In this document: piece by piece, positions 35,990 through 46,143 of the stretch | Layout: every line of letters begins with the position of its first letter | Numbering within the stretch: the first letter of the stretch is position 1 | Origin: Paenibacillus sp. FSL R5-0766 | GTDB lineage: Bacteria > Bacillota > Bacilli > Paenibacillales > Paenibacillaceae | Length of the DNA: 64,000 nt | Assembly (NCBI RefSeq): GCF_037971845.1 | Contig: NZ_CP150227.1 | Span: forward strand, 1,488,001-1,552,000 | Direction: 5' to 3' | Position numbers and translations under genes: made by a program | Notes under the pieces: generated by a model | What the model was told of the DNA's origin: nothing | Database searches by the model: none | Seen by the model: the letters and a program-made list of their open reading frames with translations, nothing else

Positions 35990-36014
35990 AATCCCTTCCT
36001 GCCGGAAGGGTTTT
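35990..36014 (+). terminator. Hairpin between tatA and tatC (possible attenuator)
   Basis: CCCTTCC and GGAAGGG pair around TGCC, flanked by AA and TTTT. It could end part of the transcripts before tatC, giving more TatA than TatC. Confidence 0.65.
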
Positions 36015-36046
36015 GTATTTTAAGCTGGCAATAATGGGGGGCAGGC

Positions 36047-36829
36047 ATGGCGCAGCAAATGGAAGAAATGTCGATTACGGAACATCTGAGTGAGCTGCGG
36101 AAGCGGCTGATCTACGTATTAAGTATATTTGTGCTGGGCCTGATTGCAGGATTTTTTGTGGCGGACCCGGTATACCAATATCTGACCAAGGCAGAGTCGG
36201 CAAAAGGTTTTGTTTTACATGCCTTCTCGTTCTGGGATGGGATAGGCATCTACATGAAGATTGCAGGGTTGTTTTCACTTATTATTACGTTGCCGTTTAC
36301 GGTGTATCAGATCTGGAAGTTTGTTAGTCCAGGGCTAAAGCCGCGCGAACGAAAAGCAACGCTGAAGTATGTACCCTATGTGTTTCTTTTATTTCTGACA
36401 GGTATGGCTTTCTCGTATTATGTTATTTTTCCGATGGCACTTGCCTTCACAACAGCGATAACGGAGAAGATGGGGCTTGTGGAGACCTACGGGATGAAAC
36501 AGTACTTCAGCTTCCTGTTTGGCATTGTGCTGCCTGTGTCCCTGTTATTCGAACTTCCTTTACTTATTATGTTTCTGACAGGACTGCGGATTCTGAATCC
36601 AATTCGCCTTCGCAAAATGCGCAGAGTTGCTTATTTTGTTCTGATCTTCATTGCAGTGGTTATTACACCTCCAGACTTTATTTCCGATCTGCTGGTGATG
36701 ATTCCCTTGCTCCTGTTATATGAGATCAGTGTGTTATTATCCGCAATCGTATATCGCAAGCAGCTTGCAGCCGATGAAGAGATCGAATCCCGTTACGTTC
36801 GTGCCGAGGATAAGAAACATGTGGGCTGA
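36047..36829 (+). CDS. tatC: Twin-arginine translocase subunit TatC
   Basis: Signal-peptide receptor of the Tat system. Six membrane segments are visible in 260 residues, with the family motifs EHLSELRKRLIYVL at the N-terminus, FVSPGLKPRERK on the first cytoplasmic loop, and PLLIMFLTGLRILNP / VVITPPDFISDLLVMIPLLLLYE near the C-terminus. The ATG at 36047 follows GGGGGGCAGG. A charged C-terminal tail ends the protein, and a terminator follows. Confidence 0.94.
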   Translation: MAQQMEEMSITEHLSELRKRLIYVLSIFVLGLIAGFFVADPVYQYLTKAESAKGFVLHAFSFWDGIGIYMKIAGLFSLIITLPFTVYQIWKFVSPGLKPRERKATLKYVPYVFLLFLTGMAFSYYVIFPMALAFTTAITEKMGLVETYGMKQYFSFLFGIVLPVSLLFELPLLIMFLTGLRILNPIRLRKMRRVAYFVLIFIAVVITPPDFISDLLVMIPLLLLYEISVLLSAIVYRKQLAADEEIESRYVRAEDKKHVG

Positions 36830-36849
36830 ATGAGGATAAGCTGTAATGT

Positions 36850-36886
36850 GCCCGGAAAAGACGGTATGTTCTTATCCGGGCTATTT
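36850..36886 (+). terminator. Terminator of tatC
   Basis: GCCCGGA (36850-36856) and TCCGGGC (36875-36881) form the base of a hairpin followed by TATTT. Confidence 0.7.
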
Positions 36887-37103
36887 CTGTAGACTGCCGA
36901 CCAACACGACAGGACAAGCAGGCATATTATGTACAACAATGGATACAATGGGAAAAGGACTGTCTGCTAACGTTGCAGAAGGGCTAAACAATTTCGTAGA
37001 ATAAGATTAGTGAATTGCAACATAGAACCAGGCACAGCGGGTGTAATTTGGCTATGTTTGTGTAAATTCAACGTAAATTCTCGCAGGAATTCGTCAAAAG
37101 GAC

Positions 37104-37132
37104 TTGAAATCATGCTTCAAGTTGAGTATCAT
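37104..37132 (+). promoter_or_regulatory. Sigma-A promoter of groESL
   Basis: TTGAAA (37104-37109) and TATCAT (37127-37132), 17 bases apart, directly before the CIRCE operator. Confidence 0.8.
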
Positions 37133-37143
37133 AAAGTTGGTTG

Positions 37144-37170
37144 TTAGCACTGAACACTGTCGAGTGCTAA
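37144..37170 (+). promoter_or_regulatory. CIRCE operator (HrcA-binding site)
   Basis: TTAGCACTG (37144-37152), nine bases, then GAGTGCTAA (37162-37170), matching the CIRCE consensus with one mismatch in the outer base of the left arm. It overlaps the predicted transcript start. HrcA would repress groESL until heat or misfolded protein draws GroEL away. Confidence 0.95.
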
Positions 37171-37229
37171 TACATATGGCTACAACCTACAATGTAACGT
37201 TATATAATTTCAAAAGGAGGCTATTTTTC

Positions 37230-37511
37230 ATGATCAGACCTTTAGGTGAACGCGTATTGGTAGAACCACTGGAGCAAGAACAAACAACTTCTTTCGGGAT
37301 CGTACTCCCGGACTCCGCCAAAGAAAAACCGCAAGAGGGTAGAATCATTGCAGTTGGTGCTGGAGTATTGAAAGACGGCGTACGTGTAGCTCTGGAAGTG
37401 AAAGAAGGAGATCGCGTTATTTTCTCCAAATATGCCGGTACAGAAATCAAATTCGAAGGTAAAGAATATTTGATTATGAAAGAGAGCGATATTCACGCGA
37501 TTCTCGACTAA
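37230..37511 (+). CDS. groES: Co-chaperonin GroES
   Basis: Heptameric lid for GroEL. Starts [20 protein letters not shown] and has the mobile-loop region and the C-terminal [20 protein letters not shown] typical of GroES. 93 residues from the ATG at 37230, which follows AAAAGGAGG. Longer upstream frames run through the CIRCE site and are not coding. Confidence 0.97.
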   Translation: MIRPLGERVLVEPLEQEQTTSFGIVLPDSAKEKPQEGRIIAVGAGVLKDGVRVALEVKEGDRVIFSKYAGTEIKFEGKEYLIMKESDIHAILD

Positions 37512-37569
37512 TTCAAATTTAATCGGATAACCGAACCATATAGCACGACCATTTTCCAACAAAAACTAG

Positions 37570-39220
<1,651 letters not shown>

Positions 39221-39240
39221 AAAGGCTGCGAAGCCTTATG

Positions 39241-39351
39241 GGGCAAGGGTTTCTCTTCGGAGAAACCTGGTTTGCCCACATTTTGCCCACATTGTGTAAA
39301 ACGAAGACACCTTAGAGTGATGGAAATCGCTCTAAGGTGTCTTTTGTTTTT
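39241..39351 (+). terminator. Two hairpins after groEL
   Basis: The first has GGTTTCTC-TTCG-GAGAAACC inside an outer GGGCAA/TTGCCC stem (39241-39277) and lacks a T tract. The second, GACACCTTAGAG (39306-39317) with CTCTAAGGTGTC (39330-39341) followed by TTTTGTTTTT, is a strong terminator. A related hairpin occurs at 51418-51468. Confidence 0.8.
39273..39291 (+). repeat. Left arm-type repeat of the island
   Basis: TGCCCACATTTTGCCCACA, itself a tandem of a TGCCCACA unit, recurs exactly at 51116-51134. Both copies lie inside the groEL repeats, as expected of integrase arm-binding sites. Confidence 0.6.
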
Positions 39352-39407
39352 AAGAAAGAGAGGAGACGCTGATTTGGAAAGTAACCATCTCGAAAATTTT
39401 TTTGGAA

Positions 39408-40473
39408 TGACAGATTGTCAAATCAAGTGCGACAGTTCCTCTGTGAAAGGTTCGTGAGCGGTTCTCCAACCCAAGCATTTTCGTGGTCTGTGGTTAATTA
39501 AATGTAGTGAACCGGCGAGATCTTCATCCTCCACTTGAGCGAGGTCGGTGCCTTTCGGGAAGAATTCCCGAAGCAAGCCATTCGCATTTTCATTGGAACC
39601 GCGTTGCCAAGACGAATATGGATCAGCAAAATAAACGTGCAGGTCATGGCTTGTTTCCAGATTGGCATAGCATGCAAACTCTTTTCCACGATCAGCCGTG
39701 GCTGTGAGAAAAGTACCTGTAGGATACTGTGAGATGTCTACACCAAGTGCAATTTCCATGGACAAAGCTGTGCGATCAGGCATGAGAATCGCGGTATACA
39801 GACGGGTTTTGCGTTCAATGAGCGTAGCTACGCATTCTTTACTTTTCCCACGACCCGAAACAACGGTATCCAGTTCCCAGTGCCCAAATGTTTCACGGGA
39901 ACGAACCTCTTTGGGACGATCCGAAATCGATCTGCCGATAGCGAATTTACCGCGAGTTTCTGTGGGCTTCCTACGCTTCCCTTTGTGCCGGAAGGACCTG
40001 CAACGTGCCTCGAACCAGACGCCCAGCGTAGAGCCAGCGATAGATAGTTTTAAAGGAGATCGACGGCACACCATCAATGCGGAAACGTTCCGTGATTTGT
40101 TCCGGAGACCACGTTGCCTGTAGTTTTTCCTCCAAGGAAATAGCGATGCCTTGGGACCATTTACCGGGTGAGATCGAAGCTTTACGACGCTCCTCATAAG
40201 CGCTCTGAGCGATAGGGTTGCGTTGAAGTAGCACGATCCAATTCACGACAAATCGTCGAAGGATGCCTTCCTAATTCTTTTGCGATGGCTCTTGAACTTT
40301 GACCTTGCCGATGGAGGATTTCTAGCTTGCTGCGCTCAATTATGCTAAGATGTGTGTAGCTCATGGTGGATTCTCCTTGTGTGAATGTGGTGTAGGAACC
40401 TTCCACGAATCCGGCCATGGGCCATTTCTTATTTATTTCCAGTAGGTGTCGCACTTCATATTACAATCCGTCA
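39408..40473 (-). mobile_element. IS30-family insertion sequence
   Basis: About 1.07 kb bounded by imperfect inverted repeats of 28 bp: the left starts TGACAGATTGTCAA (39408-39435) and the right, read inward, starts TGACGGATTGTAAT (from 40473 down to 40446); both end AAGTGCGACA plus one base. One transposase frame fills the inside on the minus strand but is frameshifted. No clear target duplication is visible. Confidence 0.8.
39418..40364 (-). pseudogene. IS30-family transposase, frameshifted
   Basis: Begins SYTHLSIIERSKLEILHRQG with a helix-turn-helix (AIAKELGRHPSTICREL) from an ATG at 40364 preceded by AAGGAG. The frame shifts near 40200, continues as EEKLQATWSPEQITERF, and shifts again near 40000. 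The catalytic part then has DDE residues in GHWELDTVVSGRGK, TATADRGKEF and SNENANGLLREFFPKGTD. Two frameshifts mean that no full transposase is made unless they are sequencing errors. Confidence 0.8.
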
Positions 40474-40661
40474 ATATTCACTATAATTTGTAGTGACCTT
40501 AAGGTATATTACCTCTACATGGTATTTTAAAGACGTTGAGAGGCAAATGATTTCCTAGTGTCTTTTTATCTGTAATTAAAAGGTAATCCCTTCTGGTTTT
40601 GAGGAACTAACCTTGAAAACACTGAAGGAGCTTTGGGCGCTTCCGTGAAGGAGTTACGATA

Positions 40662-41345
40662 ATGAGTTTAGAACGTTTGAAAAATGATTTAGAACAAATG
40701 AACATAACATATGTAATTGTAGAAGTACCTTCAAGTGATGAGCAGACTTATAGATTAAGTGATAATTCACCCGCGAACGTTGGTCCTGATGGGCGAATCT
40801 TCGTCATGGAGAGACTTAACGAGGAAGAAAAAATAGAAGCGATTGCGCATGAATTAGGACATATATTTTACAGGCACTCTGGTCAAGTTTCTTTAGATAA
40901 TTATGAAGACCAACATAATCTCCCGCTAGAAATTAACAATACCATCTCACATCGATCTATTATCGATTTGTTAATGACCCGATATGAGATCGCTAGTACA
41001 GCTCACATTTCCCGAAGAATAACGTTGCTGGAAGAGTCAGAGGAGTATCTAATTAATTTGGAAGAGGCTCTTTTAAAGAAAGAGATTGATTACATTGATT
41101 ATAATTATTATCTCGCGATGTTTGGAGTATATTTATTAGATATCGAGAAGTGTCTCGCTGATCGGCAAGATCAGGTGAATTCAGTTGTAAGGACTAATCC
41201 CAGATTAAGTTTTATTTTAGATACTGCTAGAATTCATTTATTTGATGTAGCCGAGAACCTTCCTGAGTCGGAACAAAGAAATAGAATAGAGAATTTTCTA
41301 GTAGCACTCGGATTTAATATTCAAGACTTCTCATATTGTAACTGA
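40662..41345 (+). CDS. ImmA/IrrE-type metallopeptidase domain protein
   Basis: A 227-residue protein with a zinc-metallopeptidase motif AIAHELGHIFYRHSG (HELGH, residues ~67-71). ImmA/IrrE proteins usually cleave a helix-turn-helix repressor and so control a mobile element or stress operon; no such repressor is adjacent. The C-terminal half is helical without a known domain. The ATG follows GAAGGAG. It is the first intact gene of the groEL island, just inside the IS30 element. It could regulate the island or be a remnant of the lost recombination module. Confidence 0.75.
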   Translation: MSLERLKNDLEQMNITYVIVEVPSSDEQTYRLSDNSPANVGPDGRIFVMERLNEEEKIEAIAHELGHIFYRHSGQVSLDNYEDQHNLPLEINNTISHRSIIDLLMTRYEIASTAHISRRITLLEESEEYLINLEEALLKKEIDYIDYNYYLAMFGVYLLDIEKCLADRQDQVNSVVRTNPRLSFILDTARIHLFDVAENLPESEQRNRIENFLVALGFNIQDFSYCN

Positions 41346-41817
41346 ATATTAATCGCGCATCGTAAGGTAGATAAACTTAAACCGACATATTGTGTATGTA
41401 ACGTACAGGTGGACTAATTTAGCTGCTATCGCAGTTACGGACTTCATCATCATCTTCCGGTCCTTACCTGTAATAGTACTTTCATCGTCACGCTTTAGGG
41501 TAAGGTCTACAAATAAAGTTTGCCTAAAACTTGAAAGTCTGCCCATAGCTTAAAAGTTTATCTAAGTCGAGCGAGATTTGGGGGTTCACTCCTGTATTTC
41601 CTCGGCTTATTCTGTTTGAACAAAGAACTGTTAAAAATCATGCTTAGAAACATTAACTAAACTGAGAGGGAAAACCATAATGTTTGTCGAATTCAACAGA
41701 CGTATTCCAATGTATTTCATATTTTACATTGGAAAATGGGACCTGAGGTTCAGTCTTTATAGTTAGTTATTAGCTTGATCTCAGTTGGGCGGATTGACAA
41801 AGAGGGAGGGGATTTTC
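41346..41817 (+). other. Intergenic region before the GTPase genes
   Basis: About 470 bases with no sizeable gene. A CCTTACC ... GGTAAGG inverted repeat (around 41463-41505) may be a regulatory structure. A 28-codon frame from ATG 41680 to TAG 41764-41766, preceded by GAGAGGG, could be a leader peptide but has no independent support. The promoter of the defence-like genes probably lies here. Confidence 0.4.
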
Positions 41818-43965
41818 TTGGAACACGCACATAATGGTCGATTTAAAGAGGCCCTGCAGACTTGCAGAGAAACTGCAAAAGAAGCAAATAAAGAAAGTCT
41901 ATTGTTTGCCAATGGGGTCAAGTATCAGGTCAAGGAACTCACTCGGAATGTTCGAGTTCAAACTGATGAATTATTTCGAGATAAGGATGCGGAAAACTTT
42001 AGTTTTTTTCCTGTATTGAATGGAATTGTACATAAATTAGAAAAGCAAACTTCGGAAAGTATGCAAGACCTCAGTCACTCTATTGAGGTCAAAAAGAAGC
42101 ATCTAAATGATTTCACCGTAGCTTTGTTCGGGCGAACAAAAGCAGGTAAAAGTACCATTCGTGAAGCTTTGACTTGTGGCGATGGAGTGACGATAGGCAA
42201 GGGAGCACAAAGAACGACCCGGGATGTACAAGAGTATAATTGGAACGGGCTTCGCCTTCTTGATGTTCCGGGCTTCGAAGCCTTCAAGGGTGATGATGAT
42301 ACAGCCAAAGCACATGACATCATTGATCAATCTGATTTTATCTTGTTTCTGGCATCGGATGATTCCATTCAACCTGGAGAGTTTGACCATATGGCGAGGC
42401 TACAGGAGATTAACAAGCCATTTATGATTTTGCTTAATGTAAAATACAATATTAACAATGAAGTGGAACTAAAGCGATTCCTTCGTATGCCCCATAAAAT
42501 TTTCGATAAAGAACGTCTTGATGAGCACCAAAAGCACATCCGAGCGTACGTGAAGCAACACATGAATATTCCTCAGGTCAAAATCGTGAATATTCATGCG
42601 GATGCTGGGTTCAAGAGCACTCTGCCGGAGTATGCGGCACACGCTAATGATCTGTGGAGACTGAGCAATTTCGATGAAGTTCATAATGCGATTAGTGCTG
42701 AGGTTCAAAAGCGAGGGAAGCAAAGGAGACTTCTCACGTTTTACGACAGTGCGATCTATTTTGCAGATACCTTGGAGAAGATGATGCTTGAAGAGCAGCG
42801 CTCAATCCGAACCCAAGCAAAGTTCATGCTTAACAAAAAGAAGGAATTAATGTCCTTTTTTGACGGATTTGCATCGGATAGTAAGCATCAGATTATTACC
42901 GTTTGCAAAAAACATTTTGATCGGATCAAACAATGGATTCCAGGATTTATTGATACCAATTTGGCTTCTCCTGATGTTGATAAGCTGCTTACTGCTAGGC
43001 TGAAGGCAGAGCAGGATGAGTTGAAGTCCAAGATGGTGGGAGAACTTCAAAGAATTGTGAGAGAACTTCAAGAAAAATTAACGGAGTTCACGAAGCAATA
43101 TCAATTCGACCTGGAGCTATTAGAGACTGATACGGCAGAAATGGGAGGCCTTCAAAAAGGGCAAATCGGGCGTGTTGTCAAATGGGGTGGCGTTATTGCA
43201 GGAGGGGTATCGGCAGGGGCGTTTATTCTTGCTAATGTCGGGGTTGCAAATTTTTGGAATCCGGTAGGCTGGATCGCAATGGGAGTTAGTGTAGCTGCAG
43301 GTTTATTCAGTTGGTTGTTCGGGGGTTGGGAAGAAAAGAAGTGGCGTAAAGCAAAACATGATGCAAAAGAGCAGCTAACAGCGATGATTGACGATACCCA
43401 TAAAAAGGCTGTTGAAGCCTATTTGCAGTGGTTTGATCGACAAATTATCCGTAAGGGTAAAAGAGAGATGTTAGATCAGGTATCTACTTATATTAGTGGA
43501 CTCTTTGGAATTGCAGATGTGTTGAAAGCATTTGCGTCGGAAATAAGATTGAGAAAGACGAACATGAATAAGAAGCTATTTGCAAAGCTGCTTAGCTTCG
43601 AAGGGGTAAATTGCACAGAGTTGCAGATTATTGCTCTTTCTAGAGAGCAAGGCCGCGCCACGAAAATCATGGTTCCTAATGGTTGGCAGATGGCAGGTAG
43701 CATCAAAACAAATTTAGATTCTATTTGTGGTGAACAAGTTCATCTATTTAGTGATGGTTCCAACACGAAGGAACGGGTGTGCCGCGCTCTATATCCCGCT
43801 GATATAACTCCGGACATGATCAAGCTCAGCAAAGCTACTGAGGGCAAGCAAAATGAAGCCACGATTACCGTTCCTTCAACGGAGAAGGGGAAATTGATAG
43901 GCAAACAGGGAATCAACATTCGATTGGCTAGCGAGATCACTGGAATCAGGCTTAAGATTTCCTAG
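41818..43965 (+). CDS. Dynamin-like GTPase with C-terminal NusA-like KH motif
   Basis: About 715 residues from a TTG at 41818, spaced 7 bases from GAGGGAGGGG. After a helical N-terminus (~1-95) comes a dynamin-like G domain: P-loop FGRTKAGKSTIRE (~105), a switch-I threonine in QRTTRDV, G3 LLDVPGFEAF, and a weak G4 (LLNVKYN). A long helical stalk follows, interrupted near residue 450-500 by a hydrophobic pair (GVIAGGVSAGAFILANVGV and WIAMGVSVAAGLFSWLFGG), likely a membrane-insertion paddle. The last ~30 residues contain GKLIGKQGINIRLASEITG, which matches the second KH motif of NusA (GxxG = GKQG) and suggests nucleic-acid binding. Two bacterial dynamin-like genes lie in a row here, as in the LeoA/LeoBC (Eleos) defence system; the KH end is not something I know from that family. 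Confidence 0.8.
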   Translation: MEHAHNGRFKEALQTCRETAKEANKESLLFANGVKYQVKELTRNVRVQTDELFRDKDAENFSFFPVLNGIVHKLEKQTSESMQDLSHSIEVKKKHLNDFTVALFGRTKAGKSTIREALTCGDGVTIGKGAQRTTRDVQEYNWNGLRLLDVPGFEAFKGDDDTAKAHDIIDQSDFILFLASDDSIQPGEFDHMARLQEINKPFMILLNVKYNINNEVELKRFLRMPHKIFDKERLDEHQKHIRAYVKQHMNIPQVKIVNIHADAGFKSTLPEYAAHANDLWRLSNFDEVHNAISAEVQKRGKQRRLLTFYDSAIYFADTLEKMMLEEQRSIRTQAKFMLNKKKELMSFFDGFASDSKHQIITVCKKHFDRIKQWIPGFIDTNLASPDVDKLLTARLKAEQDELKSKMVGELQRIVRELQEKLTEFTKQYQFDLELLETDTAEMGGLQKGQIGRVVKWGGVIAGGVSAGAFILANVGVANFWNPVGWIAMGVSVAAGLFSWLFGGWEEKKWRKAKHDAKEQLTAMIDDTHKKAVEAYLQWFDRQIIRKGKREMLDQVSTYISGLFGIADVLKAFASEIRLRKTNMNKKLFAKLLSFEGVNCTELQIIALSREQGRATKIMVPNGWQMAGSIKTNLDSICGEQVHLFSDGSNTKERVCRALYPADITPDMIKLSKATEGKQNEATITVPSTEKGKLIGKQGINIRLASEITGIRLKIS

Positions 43966-44026
43966 AGGCACCTAGTCATTCTAATTTCCAAACAACAAAT
44001 TACTATATGCGGAAGGAGTGGTAACT

Positions 44027-45760
44027 ATGTCTTTTCAATTTCATACTTTGGCAAAGGAAATTCAAGAGTTTTATGATCATGCCTTCGAGCTACTAAAGAA
44101 CGGAGACGAAAGTGCGGAGAATAAACCTCTTCTACTGCAACTAGAACAGTTTATGGAAGAGTACGAGAGCCAAACCCATCTTACCATTTCTTTTGTTGGC
44201 CAATATAACGCAGGAAAATCGACCACAATAGCTGCTTTAACAGGAGCTTCGTTCAAACGTAAGGAAGTGGTGGAATCGGAAGTTGGTTCTAAAACCGTCA
44301 TGGTGTATGAGGCAGGCAATAAAGACATCAAGATCGGGGCCCAAATTCTTACGGATCGAACAGAGCGGTATTTGTGGGACGAATTGCTACTCATCGATAC
44401 ACCCGGAATTTTTGCTGGGCGCAACGATCACGATGAAGTAACCCTGGATCAGATTTCAAAATCCGATTTGCTGGTGTTTGTTGTTTCTAACGAACTGTTT
44501 AACCCTCAAGGAGGAGTTTTCTTCCGCAAATTAGCGTTCGAACTACAGCGTCAAGGTCAAATGATTCTAGTCGTTAATAAGATGGTACGCGAATCTGGAA
44601 GTCCCGTGACGTTAACGAAATCTTTACTTAAAGTGATGGAGCCTGCCCACCCGGATGATTTTTATACATGCTTCATCGATTCCGATTCGTATTTGGCAGC
44701 TCAAGCAGAAGAAGATGAAGAGGAGAAAGAGTATTTAGTTGATAAGTCGAATTTTGCTCAATTGTGGAATAGGCTACAGGAACTATCGGATAAGAACAGA
44801 TATACGGCCAAGCTGGCCACACCTTTAAATCGTCTAATCGATATCTTGGACCAGGCTTACAACCTAGCTGTAACGGAAACCCCTTTAAGCCGAAACATGA
44901 TGGAGTTACTCCGTCGCAAAAAACTTATTTTGCGTTCCTCAGAGGGGAGGCTTACCAACCAATACAAAGCTGAACTTAGCTCTCTTGACCATGAGGTGCT
45001 AATGGAAGGGGAGACGGTCGCAGCACTTGTAGACGGTCAGCATACGTCAGAAGAAATCAACAAGGCTATAAAAAACTCGGAGCGAAATATTGAACTGAAA
45101 TCCAAGGAGTCGTTGGATGCTATATCCAAGATTATTGAAGGAGAAATGAGCAGACTCGAAATAGAACTTGATCAGCTAAGTAACTCCGAACTAGGATCTA
45201 TTGTAAGAAGGCAGATTCAGGCTGAATTAGTTGAGAATAAGCATACCATTAACGAACGCGAAGTTGATGGCGGGAACTCTTTAAAATGGTTGAGTAAGGG
45301 ACCCCAAGCTCTAGAAAAGTTGGGTGGTATGGCAACTAAGGTCTCCAAGGATACAGTATATAACTTAGTAAAGATGTTCGGCGGGAAATTTAAACCATGG
45401 GGCGCTACAAAATTGACTAAATTCATTAATAAACTTGGCCCGGTGTTGTCTATTATAGGTGTGATGCTTGATGTATTCCTGACTCTCAAAGGTGAAAAAG
45501 ACGAGGAGGACCAGGCGATAAAGCTTAGGGGGGCACGAACTGAGATTCGGCGAGAATACCGGATAGTTGCTCAAGAAATGAGGAACGAATATGAAATGGG
45601 TATTGCTAAGGAATTAAGTAGCTTTTACGATACGGAGCTTGAAGTGATCGAAACAATTCGCAAGGAAATTGCTGAAAGCGAGAACCGGAAGGCATCTTTG
45701 ACATCTGGCATTGAACTGTTGATGAAGAAGGCAAAGGCAAAATTAAGAACCGTAAAATAG
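44027..45760 (+). CDS. Dynamin-like GTPase (LeoA-like)
   Basis: About 577 residues; ATG at 44027 after GGAAGGAG. G domain near the N-terminus: FVGQYNAGKSTTIAALTG (residues ~56-73), G3 LIDTPGIFAG, and G4 LVVNKMV. It continues as a charged helical stalk with coiled-coil character and has one hydrophobic stretch near residue 475 (LGPVLSIIGVMLDVFLTL) before a final helical bundle rich in E and K. This is the layout of single-G-domain bacterial dynamins. It starts 61 bases after the KH-type GTPase and is likely to be in one transcript with it, perhaps forming a hetero-oligomer on the membrane. Confidence 0.8.
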   Translation: MSFQFHTLAKEIQEFYDHAFELLKNGDESAENKPLLLQLEQFMEEYESQTHLTISFVGQYNAGKSTTIAALTGASFKRKEVVESEVGSKTVMVYEAGNKDIKIGAQILTDRTERYLWDELLLIDTPGIFAGRNDHDEVTLDQISKSDLLVFVVSNELFNPQGGVFFRKLAFELQRQGQMILVVNKMVRESGSPVTLTKSLLKVMEPAHPDDFYTCFIDSDSYLAAQAEEDEEEKEYLVDKSNFAQLWNRLQELSDKNRYTAKLATPLNRLIDILDQAYNLAVTETPLSRNMMELLRRKKLILRSSEGRLTNQYKAELSSLDHEVLMEGETVAALVDGQHTSEEINKAIKNSERNIELKSKESLDAISKIIEGEMSRLEIELDQLSNSELGSIVRRQIQAELVENKHTINEREVDGGNSLKWLSKGPQALEKLGGMATKVSKDTVYNLVKMFGGKFKPWGATKLTKFINKLGPVLSIIGVMLDVFLTLKGEKDEEDQAIKLRGARTEIRREYRIVAQEMRNEYEMGIAKELSSFYDTELEVIETIRKEIAESENRKASLTSGIELLMKKAKAKLRTVK

Positions 45761-45911
45761 TAAGGGCGAGTGCTTAAAGGCCATAAAATAGTATGCTTCC
45801 GAGCATTCGCGGTGTCCTGACATTTGGTAGTAGTGGGAACGGATTGGGGACGAAAGCCATCATTTTGGAGCTAACTTCAACCAAATAGAACCACTCACGA
45901 TTAGAGAAAAA

Positions 45912-46015
45912 CCATATAAATCAAGGTTTTAGTCGACCTGGACAACCGGGAATCAACTTGCCAATGTTCCCGCATACGGGGCATGTTGAAGTCGTTTGTT
46001 CCTTGATTTATATGG
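45912..46015. repeat. Long inverted repeat with internal hairpin (structured intergenic DNA)
   Basis: CCATATAAATCAAGG (45912-45926) and CCTTGATTTATATGG (46001-46015) are perfect 15-bp complements around 74 bases. Inside lies a 27-base motif (45948-45974) whose ends GGGAA and TTCCC pair; a related copy (21 of 27 bases) is at 51062-51088 after the helicase gene. It may be a structured RNA, a regulatory site or a small insertion. No coding frame is present. Confidence 0.55.
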
Positions 46016-46038
46016 ATTCTGAGTGATGGATGAAGAGG

Positions 46039-46085
46039 TATGGGAACGCTGAGTTTCGCGTCCCCATATACTTAGCAATTTTTTT
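46039..46085 (+). terminator. Hairpin before the helicase gene
   Basis: TATGGGAACGC (46039-46049) pairs with GCGTCCCCATA (46058-46068) around 8 bases. A run of seven to eight T residues follows after a 10-base gap, so it could end the GTPase transcript. The 1600-residue gene may then have its own promoter within 46086-46143. Confidence 0.5.
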
Positions 46086-46143
46086 GTGAGTGCAATGATG
46101 TTTTGATGAGATCTGTTACACTTTAATAAGTGAGGTAATGCTA

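Noticed and set aside
40662..41345. Toxin-antitoxin pair involving the ImmA/IrrE-like protein
   Set aside because: No small partner gene lies on either side; the upstream neighbour is the IS30 element and the downstream gap has no convincing frame.
41349..41546. A 65-codon minus-strand frame upstream of the GTPase genes
   Set aside because: No ribosome site, and the product shows no motif or plausible fold.
45912..46015. Retron-like non-coding RNA with flanking inverted repeats
   Set aside because: No reverse transcriptase is encoded anywhere near; the inverted repeat alone does not support a retron.
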